From the NCBI GenBank assembly GCA_018697195.1, contig CM031878.1, positions 71,931,540 through 71,995,539 of the forward strand: DNA of 64,000 bases. Direction: 5' to 3'. Of the stretch, positions 13,452-25,073 are shown in pieces. This stretch comes from Certhia americana. Taxonomy: Eukaryota > Chordata > Aves > Passeriformes > Certhiidae. A program made the translations under genes and the position numbers. Below the pieces are notes generated by a model. It was not told where the DNA came from. It saw nothing but the letters and a program-made list of their open reading frames with translations, and did no database searches. Each line of letters starts with the position of its first letter. Within the stretch, counting starts at the first letter, position 1.

Positions 13452-14493
13452 GTAAGTAAAGGCAGGAAATTGATTTCTGCTTTTATTTTAAATAATAGAA
13501 CTGGAGGTCTATCAGAAAGCTCTAAGTGCTCTCGTCAGTCCTCTCCTTAATATCAGTATCTTTCTACCTTTTCTATGCTGATTTCTTCATCATTACTATT
13601 ACCGACTTTAGTCTCACCAGCTTTACTCTCCAAACAGAACACAACATTATGCAAAATTATACTTGGAATATAATATACCACCAAGAACTCAAAAAAGTTG
13701 GTACTTTTTGTCTGTCTGTCTCACCGGGCACACCAAATATTTTTTGTCTGTTCTGTTTTCTTCAATAACACTACAGACATCTCAAAACAGAGGCATAATA
13801 CATTTTTTATGCGTAAGATCCCTTCCTCTTAATGTCAATAGTGTCTTTCAAAAATCTGAACATCAGCTTGGGAATAAATTTGCTTAACTTTTCAAGAATG
13901 AAGGAAGAAAGTACCATCTGTCCTCCTGCTTAACATAGGCCCTAGTTACTGGTCATATGTTCTATTTCCTAAATAAATACCTCTCAGAAAAAAAAAAATT
14001 AGCCATTTCTTTAAACTAACTCAAAAGGCACAAAAAAATTCTCAGAGTATACAACCACATCCTGCTGTCTTGTTCATCCTTCTAGAAGCTACAAAAAAAT
14101 TGATTTTAAGGTGCTTAAGGCAGAAAGAGCCTTCATTGGAAGCTACTGCAAAAACAGCCTCAGACAGAAGATGGGTGACAGGCATGTGAAGATCTTTCAC
14201 TCAGTATCCAGTTTGCACAAGCACCTTTTACCTGTAAGCCAAAACAATTTTCTATATCTTACAGAAATTTCATGCAGTTAAGTAAAATTACCTCTGTGCC
14301 AGAGAAGACAGGTTGAGTAAATTTAGTCCCAGCATGCTACTGAAATTTAAATCAAGAATATAAATAAGTTAACCTGTTCAAAACCTTGGCTTTAATTTAA
14401 ACTGACATCTTAAGAGCACTCTCTTTCTAAAATACTGGAGGGAATAACTGCCATGCAACTGTTACAAATGGACAACCTGAAAAAGTACATACC

Positions 14494-15862
14494 TGTCACA
14501 AAACCTTCAGTCCATGAGGGCATGACTTTAACCACTCTGATGACTGGAGAAAGGGAAACATAAACACCATTTTTGAAAAAATTGAAAGCAGAAGATCTAT
14601 GGATCTACAGAGAAGTCTCATGTCCGAGCCAGACAAGCTTATGAAGCATATTCTCCTGGAAACCATACTAAGGTGATTAGAAAGAGCCAGCACAGCTTTA
14701 CAGAAAGGAAATCTTGCCTTCTGTGACAGAGCTGCAGCACTGGTGGATAAGGACAAAGCAATTGATATTGTCTACCTGTACTAATGAAAAAGCTTTGGAC
14801 TCTGTTTCACATATCCTTGTTTCTAAATTGAAGAGACATGGGTTTGATGGTTGGACCACCTGGTGGAAAAATAACTGCTGGGATGGCTGCATGGTTGTGG
14901 CAAAGAGCTCCTTGTTCTCATGGAGACCTGTGGCCAAAAGTGCCCCTTGGGGTCGGTACTGGGGCCAGTGCTGTTCAACACCCTTGTTGGTGACAGGGAC
15001 AGTGGCATCAGGGCACCCTCAGAAGCTCCCTGATGCCACCACGCTGTGTGGGGCAGGGACACGCCAGAGGGAAGGGATGCCAGCCAGAGGGGCCTTGGAC
15101 AGGCTGGGAAAGTGGGAGGGACTCTGTGAACATCAAGAAGTTCAACAAAGGACAAGTGCAAGGTCATGGCAATCCAGACACACCCCCAGGCTGGGTGGAG
15201 AAATGATTTGGAGCAGCCCTGCGGACAAGACCTGAGGGGGATGGTTGATGGAAAACTCCACAGGAGCCAGCAGTGTGGGCTCCCAGCCCACAAAGCCAAA
15301 CGTGTCCTGGGCTGTGCCAAAAGCAGCGTGGGCAGCAGGGAAGGGGAGGGGATTCTGCCCCTCTGCTCTGCTCTGCTCCGGTGACACCCCACCTGCAGAG
15401 CCCTGTCCAGCTCTGGGGTCCCCAACATCAGGAGGACATGGACCTGTCCACAGGGGGGACATGAAATCCATAAAGGGACTGGAGCAGGTGCCCTACAACG
15501 GCAGGCTGAGCCAGCTGGGGCTGATCAGCCTGGAGAAGGGAAGGTTGTGTGGAGACCTCATGTGTCTGCACTGAACTGCAGTGACAGCACAAGGAGTAAT
15601 GGCTACAAACTGGAAGAGGAGAAATTTAGGTTAGACATAAGGAAGAAAGTCTTTACTGTAACAGTGGAGAGATCCCAGAACAAGGTGAGATACTGAACAG
15701 GATGAGATACTGGTCAGGAAGATGATGGAGGCCCCAAGTCTGGAGCCTCAAGGCCAGTTTGGATAAGGCCTTGAGATGCCTGGTCTAGTAGGAGGCAACC
15801 CCACCTTTGGCAGGGCAGGTTTAAGGTTCCTTCCAACTCTTAACATTCCTTGATTCTGTAAT
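14494..15862 (+). mobile_element. CR1 LINE fragment, copy A of inverted pair
   Basis: A 5'-truncated CR1 retrotransposon covering the 3' part of ORF2 and the 3' end. Translation shows broken reverse-transcriptase signatures: KLMKHILLET near 14640, EKALDSVSHILVSKLKRHGFDGW at about 14784-14852 (compare the usual KAFDTVPH...LERYGFDGW), and LDRLGKWEG near 15100. It ends CCTTGATTCTGTAATTAAG, close to the CR1 3' repeat. Frameshifts and stops break the frame, so it is not active. From about 14947 to 15838 it is almost identical to the inverted copy at 18009-18893. Confidence 0.9.
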
Positions 15863-16040
15863 TAAGGGTTCAAAGTATGCAGATGGATGTAAGTATCTGA
15901 AGTGGCTTTCAAAAACATTGTTTTCTTTGATGGTATTTCAAAACAACTGAATTTTGCAGTAACCTTATTTAACAATCAAAAAAGAAGACAATTTAATTTG
16001 ACTTCACCAGAAGCAGGATGCACTAAACTGTTGAATTCTC

Positions 16041-16063
16041 TTAGCATCTTTAGAAGATGCTAA
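16041..16063. repeat. Perfect short inverted repeat
   Basis: TTAGCATCTT, a 3-nt TAG loop, then AAGATGCTAA: 10-bp perfect arms. It lies in the loop between the two CR1 copies. No function is assigned. Confidence 0.8.
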
Positions 16064-16780
16064 AATTTTGAGTTCTTACAAAAACTAGAATATGGGATTC
16101 CTGGTAAACACACTTCAGAAACTGTTACATAAACAGAAATAACAAGGGCCTATCGTCAATAGTTTTATAGAAGAAATTTTGTTCTAAGGAGGTCATTGAA
16201 AACTATTTTGTGGGTTTTTTTAGACTTTGATTTCATAGTGCATTAAAGAGAGAAGTATATAGCCTAAGGAATGATTAGGTAGATGTTGAATTTTCTCAAA
16301 ACAATCCGTGTACGTGGTACTAAGGTACAAGTTTGAATTACGAGGTTTCTCTGCAAGAAAAATTGTGCTTTGGAACCTGAATTTTCCTTTAACTTTGTAC
16401 ACAATCTTATGCAAAGATGTTCAATGCAGATGTTTAGATTAGATTACAAATATATTTAGAAAAGTGAGGTATCTATTTTGGTTGCTATTTTTTAACTTTA
16501 AGATGTATTAAGCTTGCAATTCTTTATTTAACAAATGGAAGTTTTATGGTTTTGTATCAAATTCTCCATTTTATCATGAGATAAATTACAAAGTGAGAAG
16601 TTTGCTATGTAACAAACTTGTCTTCTCCGGATAAATTATACTATTAGTAATGTTTTTTGTTTACAGTGGTTTTTTTCTCTCCTGGTTCACTTACCACACT
16701 ATTTTACATATAAAAAATATAATGTTACCATGTGTGATCTTAAAAACCCTGTGTTTTTTCTGATTTACTTTTTAAAGGAA

Positions 16781-16840
16781 GCATTTCTTTTTTAACTTCC
16801 TTATCTAAAAGTATTTCTTTTTTAGCTTCCTTATCTAGCC
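16781..16840. repeat. Tandem duplication, two 30-bp units
   Basis: Unit 16781-16810 is repeated at 16811-16840 with four mismatches, each carrying ATTTCTTTTTTA(A/G)CTTCC. The second unit has gained a TTTTTTAG splice-acceptor-like sequence that the first lacks (TTTTTTAA). Confidence 0.85.
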
Positions 16841-17449
16841 AAAAAAATTCGGCTCAGGCATTGCAGGATCACTCTAAAAACTCAGTCTGGCAAGGGTGGT
16901 GTGGATAAATGTGCTTGAAGGATTTTAGTTTCTCAAATTTCTCTTCTTTTGCTTTGTGGCTTGGTTTTTTTTTTAATTCTGTAGGAATGTGATGTAAGAA
17001 TTTCTGTCTGTGAAGGACACATTCCTCTTGAAGTTTATTTTCTTGTCAACTACTTCTAAGACTGAAAATAAGGAAGACAGTAGAGAAGTACTCTGTACAA
17101 TCTAAATCATATATATTGAAAAAGATGTTTTAAAAGAAAACTTAGAATATCTGGAAACACTAAAACCTATTTTTTCATAGAATGTATTTATAGCGTTATC
17201 AAATATTTTCCTATATACCAAATTACAGGTTCTTACTTTATTTTGAACTTGTTCATATGGAAAAGAAACATAATGGAATAACAGAAGTGATGTTTTTAAA
17301 AATAGTTGCCATTTGACATAGTCGTGGAACAAAGAGACATCGGGTAGGATGAGCATTTAGTGAGTAGCTCTCCTGTATTTCTTCTGGACCATTTATCACA
17401 TAGTAGCCCACAGCAATGAAATATGGTTTTTAAATTGTTTTGGTTCCAG

Positions 17450-17565
17450 AAGCAAAGAGCATTCGTGAAATTACAGAGCAGTTTAATGCATTTTCATACA
17501 TGAACAATATACTTGATGAAAGAAAATCTGGGCACTATTCTTATGCAGATGTGCTTTTTAAGAGG
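17450..17565 (+). other. Candidate antisense exon d (116 nt)
   Basis: The acceptor is ATTGTTTTGGTTCCAG and the donor is AAGAGG|GTAAGA. Of three frames only one is open, with 38 codons including IREITEQFNAFSYMNNILDE and HYSYADVLFKR. It ends in phase 0. No protein family is recognised. It joins in phase to the candidate terminal exon at 17637. Confidence 0.25.
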
Positions 17566-17636
17566 GTAAGAAGGCTTCTGGTTTTGACCTACAAAAGAGC
17601 TAATTGGTAACTCTGAATGCACATTCTTCTGCAAAG

Positions 17637-17756
17637 GTTGAACGGAGTGTTTGTCAGGAGAATCTGCATGCAGACACAGAGGAAGCAGAAGTAATTACAT
17701 TTCTTTCACAGACAGAATATTATATATTTACAGAGTTTCCACCACAGCAGCAGTGA
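17637..17756 (+). other. Candidate antisense terminal exon e, with stop
   Basis: The acceptor is ACATTCTTCTGCAAAG. The frame continues from exon d as VERSVCQENLHADTEEAEV and ends PPQQQ followed by TGA at 17754-17756. The AATAAA hexamer at 17936-17941 lies 180 nt further on, as expected for a 3' end. Together d and e would give a 77-residue hydrophilic C-terminus. No homology is recognised, and no confident upstream exon or start was found. Confidence 0.25.
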
Positions 17757-17935
17757 GATGTCCTGAGGCTGGTTGTAGTGATAAAACTCTGGAGTCGAAC
17801 CTGGCACCATGAATGGCCTGAGAAAAAGCCTCTCTAATGTAAAAAGTTCCTGGAAAATTGTTAAAGACAATGTGCTAAAAATGTTGTCATTTCCTAGAAA
17901 TTGAATAGATTACTTCAGGTTTACCTGAAAGTCAC

Positions 17936-17941
17936 AATAAA
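17936..17941 (+). promoter_or_regulatory. AATAAA hexamer after candidate exon e
   Basis: A canonical poly(A) hexamer 180 nt past the candidate stop codon. Such hexamers are common in AT-rich DNA, so this alone proves little. Confidence 0.2.
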
Positions 17942-18008
17942 ACCTGTGACTTATTTCATCATTTTATATGGATATATCTAAATATTCAATCAAAAGACAT
18001 ATAATCAA

Positions 18009-18893
18009 GGAACCTTAAACCTGCCCTGCCAAGGGTAGGGTTGCCTCCTACTAGACCAGGCATCTCAATGCCTTATCCAAACTGGCCTTGAGGCTCCAGA
18101 CTTGGGGCCTCCATCATCTTCCTGACCAGTATCTCATCCTGTTCAGTATCTCACCTTGTTCTGGGATCTCTCCACTGTTACAGTAAAGACTTTCTTCCTT
18201 ATGTCTAACCTAAATTTCTCCTCTTCCAGTTTGTAGCCATTACTCCTTGTGCTGTCACTGCAGTTCAGTGCAGACACATGAGGTCTCCACACAACCTTCC
18301 CTTCTCCAGGCTGATCAGCCCCAGCTGGCTCAGCCTGCCGTTGTAGGGCACCTGCTCCAGTCCCTTTATGGATTTCATGTCCCCCCTGTGGACAGGTCCA
18401 CGTCCTCCTGATGTTGGGGACCCCAGAGCTGGACAGGGCTCTGCAGGTGGGGTGTCACCGGAGCAGAGCAGAGCAGAGGGGCAGAATCCCCTCCCCTTCC
18501 CTGCTGCCCACGCTGCTTTTGGCACAGCCCAGGACACGTTTGGCTTTGTGGGCTGGGAGCCCACACTGCTGGCTCCTGTGGAGTTTTCCATCAACCATCC
18601 CCCCAGGTCTTGTCCGCAGGGCTGCTCCAAATCATTTCTCCACCCAGCCTGGGGGTGTGTCTGGATTGCCATGACCTTGCACTTGTCCTTTGTTGAACTT
18701 CTTGATGTTCACAGAGTCCCTCCCACTTTCCCAGCCTGTCCAAGGCCCCTCTGGCTGGCATCCCTTCCCTCTGGCGTGTCCCTGCCCCACACAGCGTGGT
18801 GGCATCAGGGAGCTTCTGAGGGTGCCCTGATGCCACTGTCCCTGTCACCAACAAGGGTGTTGAACAGCACTGGCCCCAGTACTGACCCCAAGG
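18009..18893 (-). mobile_element. CR1 LINE fragment, copy B of inverted pair
   Basis: The reverse complement matches 14947-15838 at about 99%. I count roughly five substitutions and one 1-bp indel. Examples are GTCGGTACT versus GTCAGTACT, GGACATGG versus GGACGTGG, and AAGGCCTTG versus AAGGCATTG. It stops abruptly at the 5' side near 18893, where copy A continues. At its 3' side it lacks about 18 bp that copy A has between two TTCC motifs. The other CR1 relics in the window are far more diverged. Confidence 0.92.
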
Positions 18894-18945
18894 GACATGT
18901 ATAATCGCCTTTGTTTCTTGTATGAATATTTACAAGCAGCAGAAG

Positions 18946-19003
18946 AAAAACAAACAAACAAACAAAAAAAAACCAACCAAAAAAATCCTGCCCCCCCCCC
19001 CCC

Positions 19004-19034
<31 letters not shown>
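18946..19034. repeat. Compound simple repeat: CAAA / poly-C / poly-A
   Basis: A (CAAA)n run is followed by CCAACC motifs, a run of about 15 C, then a run of more than 30 A. It starts about 50 bp beyond the truncated 5' end of CR1 copy B. Such homopolymer runs are prone to length variation and assembly error. Confidence 0.9.
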
Positions 19035-19038
<4 letters not shown>

Positions 19039-20237
19039 CCTTGCTGTCCTTAAAGAAAAAAAACAGATTTGTCTTCAGTTAAAACAGGTAACTGAAATAA
19101 AGCCAAAGTGAAGACAAGCTGTAGTTTTATCCTAAAAGGAACAGTTTTAACTCCTGTGAAACAACACAGCATGAGACAGATCCAAATGTGAAAAAAACTA
19201 AGAGCTAACAGTAAAAGTGTAAGGAAAGGAAAATCCTCACAGGTAAGGTATTACAGAAGATATGACTGACCTAAGAATATCTGGACTATGTAGTCTGCAA
19301 AGAATAACTGAAATGCTATTTGGTTATCGTCTCAGTTTCTGAAATTGAATGATTTGACCTAAAACTAAGGAATGAAATAATTTAATACTGCCATTAAGTT
19401 ATGGAAAAATAACTATATTTAAGTACAAGTCATATAGGCTACCCATGCCACTTTGTAAAATGACAATACATTTCCAGTTACTTTCCAAGCATTGCTTTTT
19501 TTTTTTTTTTTATTTAGAGAAGAAAAAATCTAGAAATTATTTCTAGTAATATCTCTCTTGCTCTGCTTACATTTAAAAAATTAATGTTTAGCCAACAGTT
19601 CAATATTTTATGCAGCACTATTCTTTTAATAATTAATAAAATAGGAAAGTGCTGCAAGTAAATTCAGTCAGTGAGAAGAGTATGAATGTAGAGAATGGGG
19701 TCATGAAATGAAGGAAAAAAAATTAATTATGTGTATTGTCACAGCCATTTAACTATAATTACCTGCAAATATCAGAAAATTGAAAATGAAAATTAAATAC
19801 TTCAGTGTCAAAATGTAGCATCAATGCAATGACACTCTTCTTTGACACTAATTATTTTTGCTTTGTGTAATTTCTTGTTTTCTTACTGTATGTGAATAGC
19901 AGTAGGCACTTCCTTGGACTGGGGAAAAAGCAGTGGAAGAAGCTCCTGAGAATAATTTTGGCATGGGCAGAAGGGAACATGAAAAGAAAAAGTAAAAGAA
20001 TAAAAAAGTCTTCAATTAATCTAGCTATTTTAAAGCAAATTCAATCAAAATGAAATATATTTTGAGTTTACTTTTTACAAAATGTTCATATCCCATGAGA
20101 ATATTGGCATGGGTACAATGGTACAAAACTTGCAAATGCTCCTGAATTGTTCTAGCACCTGGATATTCAGACATTTGTCGAAGGGTTTGACAATAATTAT
20201 GAAAGAAAAGGAAAAAATAAAAGCAAAGCTTCTGTCC

Positions 20238-21290
20238 CAGTGTGAGGAGCCAATTCAGTTTTGTTATGCCTCAACAATGGTTGTCAGAGACATGTGGGGG
20301 AGACGTTGCACCTGTGCCATGTCCAGGAGGCAGCCAGGAGAAGACTGAGGGAAGCCTTGTTTCTGGGAAGCCTTTGCCTGGCGACCAGTTCATGTCTGGC
20401 ATGCGACAGGCAGGCAGCAGGGGAACACTGAAGACACTCCACAGACACTCTCCAACCAGATGGCAAAAGGTCTCCACCAATGCGGGACACTGGACTGGGT
20501 CCATGGTCTCCTGTCAGGCTGTGGACTTTGGGAGGAGCCGAGGGCATATAGTAACTGTACCAGAAGCTCTGGAGGGGCTGTTCTGTCCTTTGCCTTTTGA
20601 CTCTTTCGGGCTTTTTCAAACTTGCTTTTTGAGTGTGGGCTTTTGGCTTGGAGCTGTGCTTTTGCTTTTGAGGCTTGGTGATTTTATGGGCTTCTTTGAG
20701 ACTTGCTTTTTGAGACTTGCCTGTTGAAACTTGTTTTTGAGTTGGGGCTTTTTGAATCTTATGCTTTTGCCCTGGCCCCAGCCTACATTTTGGCTCTCCT
20801 GCCCTCACTGGCTCTTGCCAGCCATCACATCTGTCCTGCTTCCCTGTGTCCCTGACCAAAGCCCTGCCTGCTTCATCTCTGCATCCCTGCAGAGCCACCT
20901 GTGTCCAACCCAGCCTGCCCCCAAGCCTGCCCACCACTGTGATCCTCACCACGACCCTGTCCAGGCTTCTGGACTTTCTGCCTGAGCACCCCTCACCCTG
21001 TGTCCAGCTGGCTGTCCGCAGGATCTATCCACAGGCAGGCAGCATGCACAGCCCTGCTTCATGGACATTGACAGCACTCCCCAACCTCCAGTGGTAATGC
21101 CCTCTTTTTCCCTCTGTCTCCTCTCCCTCTCTCCTATTTTTCTTCCTCTTGCTCTGTCTTCTCTACCCTCTTTGGCAGAGTAGCTCCTTTTTATCTTACT
21201 CTCTTGTTACCAATAAATGGTTCTCAGATGCAATGTTTGCCTCTTTGGCTTAATTTGGTTTCCAACCATCATTATTAAAAGAACTCCTCG
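20238..21290 (+). mobile_element. Candidate LTR or other unclassified element
   Basis: A sharply GC-richer block of about 1 kb in AT-rich DNA. It has a TGTGAGGAGCC-type start and a degenerate internal repeat of CTTGCTTTTTGAG-like units at about 20600-20760. A long C/T-rich stretch follows, then ACCAATAAATGG near 21210, like a retroviral R-region poly(A) signal. The family is not recognised and I could not settle the ends or a target-site duplication. The open frames inside (up to 222 codons) are low-complexity by-products. Confidence 0.35.
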
Positions 21291-23873
21291 CAGTTCCCCC
21301 CAGTGGAACATGACACCAAGAATTAAGAAGCATACACTTCTAACATCAGGCAAATCATCTTACACCTTTCAGTCACAAAAAACTTGTCACTATACTGAGA
21401 GGTAATAAATACATACTTATGACCAGAAAAATGTAAATGACCAATGTCATTCAAATTAATCTAAATGTCAGAAGGACAGAATGCTGTTGATTGCTCAGTG
21501 TCATAGCCCAACTGTGCCTGCAGTCTTGATCCAAAATAATTCCCAGTTCTCTCCCTTTGATCTCAGTTTTCTCAAACAGCAATTTCTGACAGTCCTAGCA
21601 TAAAACATTTTGTTGTCTAGAGGCCGAAATATTATTTTTTTTATGCTTTGATTTTAATAAGACAGCAGCTAAAAACTGCACACATAAAAAATTACACAAT
21701 ATGTGACAGCTGTTAATGATTACATTTATCTTAAAGTCATCATACACAGAATAGGTTATGAGCTACTTACTTACAAACAACTTTTCTTGCTACACCAAAA
21801 ATTGCACAACTGGAAAAAAAAATATAATGCACAAACACAAATTTAACATCAAGACTCACAGAGTCTCCTTCACTCTAAAGATAACTGGGCTGTCCTGGGG
21901 GATTATTAGTAAAATCACAAATGTCATACATAGACACATAAGAAATGTGTTTGGAACAAGTCAGTGAAAATGCAGTACTTTTCTTACGTGAGTACAGATG
22001 GATGGTTGAATGTATACATTCCAGGACCACCCTTACTACAGTTTTCCCTGCTGCAACCATTGTGACTTGCCATTGTTGTCTTGGGTTCTGATTTGCCTCC
22101 TGCCCACCTGCACTCTTTATTCATGATCATACTTCTTTCCCTTACAGAATTAATCTGGGCATTCATTTATTTAGGTTCCATGGCAAAATTTAGTATTGAA
22201 TTTCTCTCATGCAAATTGTATGCCATAACAAATGAAAACAGAGAGAAAAAAGCATAAAGATAAAACGGGACTATAAAAAAAAATCATTTACTACTTGGCA
22301 CTATTTATTATTTGGCCCTCATAAAATCACTTGCCAAAATCTTGTAACTGGAGAGATGAGAAAAAGTATTTTTCTATGCATCTCCTGAGCTCATTGAATA
22401 GCATATTTTATAAAAATTAATTCAGAGAGCAATCAGAGTAAGAGTAAGCTAACATACAGCCAGATGACAATAGTGACTCTTGATATTTTGCTTTTTCTTC
22501 TGTTATGGGTGTTTTCTGTGTGAAGATGAATGAATGGTTTTATACTTTTGCTTTTATATTAATTGTAATCCATTCTCAAGATGTTAAGTCAGTTAGGCTA
22601 TACAACATAAACTACATCAGAAGGAAGTTTTAACTTTCTCTAGAAGGAATTTATCTAAACTACAGACTACACGAAAGAAACTGCTTGCTCTGTCAGTGAA
22701 ATTCTTCTGATTTTTGAACACGTTTTCAGAAACAAAGTGCTACTCATTCTTTAATCCTATAGGCTTGAAAATGTCAAATTGCCAAATAAAGTTTTATTAT
22801 CTGAATACCAGAGGACTAGATCAAAAAACCCACTTGTTAAGAAAAAGCATGATGAAATACTCAATGAAACTCAATGAACCACATTACAGTTTCTCCACCA
22901 ACTCATTCATGACTTCACCCATCATTAACAGAAAAACAAAAACAATTTAATTCAGCATTTGCTTAGCTATGCATGGTGCATAGCTGAGCAAATTAAATTT
23001 TACATTAATTTTGTATTGATAGTTCTGGTATTGCTGCAAGTTGAATTATTGACAGAAGACCCTACAGCCAACTATAATTCAGTGTCCTACACCCTTTTGA
23101 CTCTTTCATATTTCATCACATCTGCCATAAAATTTGCTTTAAACCAGTGCTCAGTGAGGTCCTGAGAATAGCTAACACATTCCTTCACTGATTCCTACAG
23201 AAGAGGGTTAAGCATGCTCTCCCAAAGAATCCCTATGATTACATAGTCTCAAGAAAGCTGCTTGGTAAGACTTACTTTCAGGCTTCCCGTACCATCTGTG
23301 AACCCATGCTCACCCAGCAGAGATGCAATGCACAAGCCACAAACACAATCCAGTAAGTGCTACCCATTTCGCACTGCATGAAGTTTTGACAAGAGCAACA
23401 AGGCAAGTTGGCAAAGAATTCTTAAAACAGATGTTGATGTGACTGACTTTGGTGAAAGATCAAAACTCTGGAATCTCAAAGACCAGTTTGTGTTGACAGC
23501 TACTCAGGCATATTACAAGATGGTCAGTGAACAAATGAAAAGAAATGTCTAAGTGTTCCATAAATATTTAATCATACCATCTTCCAAACTGTAAACAGAT
23601 TTGGGCCACATTTCTCAGAAGCTGAGAACAAGAAAAGCTCACCCTGCCTGATAAATTGCTGAAGTTCTCTTCCATTGACGGGAGTTCTAGAAGGCATATA
23701 ACCTTGACATTTCAAATATATAGGGCCTTTTCTTTCAGGAGACAGCACATCAACTATGAAGTGGCAGCAGTGCTTTTAATTAACCAGTTTATGAGGTCAA
23801 AGACCACAGTTTCTTGTCACTGGTAACACCTTTTGTACACTTTTCCTTTGTATTGAAGACAGTGAAGCATTTT

Positions 23874-23884
23874 GGGGGGGGGGG
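23874..23884. repeat. G homopolymer (11 nt)
   Basis: An uninterrupted G run in AT-rich sequence. Length may vary between individuals or reads. Confidence 0.9.
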
Positions 23885-24536
23885 TAGTAGTATGGTATTT
23901 TAATTTAACAGTAAGTGTTTTTAACAACCTGATTATACTGCTTGCAAATAGAAGTATGTTAGCAGACTGTACCCATCTTATGCACAGACAGAGAATGTCA
24001 CAAAAGGGTCAGACAGAAGGGAGTAAATAAACTCAGCAGGAATGACCCTTTGACAAATGCAGTGCTGAGTAAGAACATTTGTGTGATACCTTGAAACTTG
24101 GCACTCTATTGCCACAAGCAATTTTTATTAGATTTATTAACTAATAAATCACCCTTAAGGTCTTGCCTCAAAACCATTATGTTTACCTTTAACAGGCAGC
24201 AAAAGTACACCCTATTTTAACAGCTTTATAATGATGCATTTTACCACAGGATTCCTAGGATCTCATATAAATATGAGCAAACAGCTTAAAAAAATGTTTA
24301 AGAAAGAAAACATATGGTAGCATTTACCTCACCTACTAGCAGATCACATTTTCTTCTAGTTCATTTCAAGCTCATCAAACTGTGCAATGAAGAACATCTA
24401 AATTCAATTGGAAAAATGGAAGAAACTGAATTTAACAAAATACTTAACTACTCTAGGCAAAATTTGGATACCTGAGCTGAAAGCCTATCATACATAGGAA
24501 GACATAAAAACCTCAGGGTTTCTTACTTATTTATTT

Positions 24537-25038
24537 TCATAGAATTATAGAATAGTTTAACTGGAAGGGACTTTTTAAGGGTGATTTAGTCCAGCCCACC
24601 TCCACTTGGCCTTGTTGAACATCATAAGGCTTCTACAGGTCCATTTCTTAACCTCATCCAGGTCCCTCTGAATGACATCCCATCCTTCAGGAGTGTCATC
24701 CCACCACTCAGCTTGAAGTCATCTGCAAATCTGCTGCAGGTGCACTTATCACTTTGTGTCATTTCAGAGGATATTAAATAACACTGTTCTCATTAGACAA
24801 CTTGCCACTGATTCCCATTGGAACACTGAGCCATTGACCCTCACTGAGCCACTACCCTCTGGATGTGACTGTTCACCCACTTCTTCATCCATCGAATAGT
24901 CTACCTATCCAATCCATCTCTCTCAAATTTAGAGAAAAGGATGTTGTGGGGGAGCCTATCAAAAGATCTAAAGGAGTCCTGATAGATGACACCTGTAGCC
25001 CTTTCCCTGTCCACTGATGTAGTCCCTCCATTGCGGAA
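24537..25038 (-). mobile_element. CR1 LINE relic, internally deleted
   Basis: From the left it reads CATAGAATTATAGAATAG, the reversed CR1 3' tail. It then jumps to the middle of ORF2 (TTGGCCTTGTTGAACATCATAAGG), so the 3' part of ORF2 is lost. The minus strand still encodes a decayed reverse-transcriptase stretch, RLPHNILFSKFERDGLDR at about 24901-24954. Stops break the frame. Confidence 0.85.
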
Positions 25039-25073
25039 AAGGTTGGAACTTTTTGGCTCCAACCAAAAAAAAA

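Noticed and set aside
14714..15235. Open frame of 173 codons on the plus strand, and 201 codons on the minus strand nearby
   Set aside because: Both lie in CR1 copy A. The plus frame is decayed reverse transcriptase and the minus frame is its GC-rich mirror. Neither is a host gene.
18265..18904. Open frames of 135 and 178 codons
   Set aside because: The same CR1 sequence in the inverted copy B, so they are mirror products of the repeat.
20242..20952. Overlapping open frames of 161 and 222 codons
   Set aside because: Low-complexity frames on both strands of a GC-rich, internally repetitive block. No domain is present and the element looks LTR-like.
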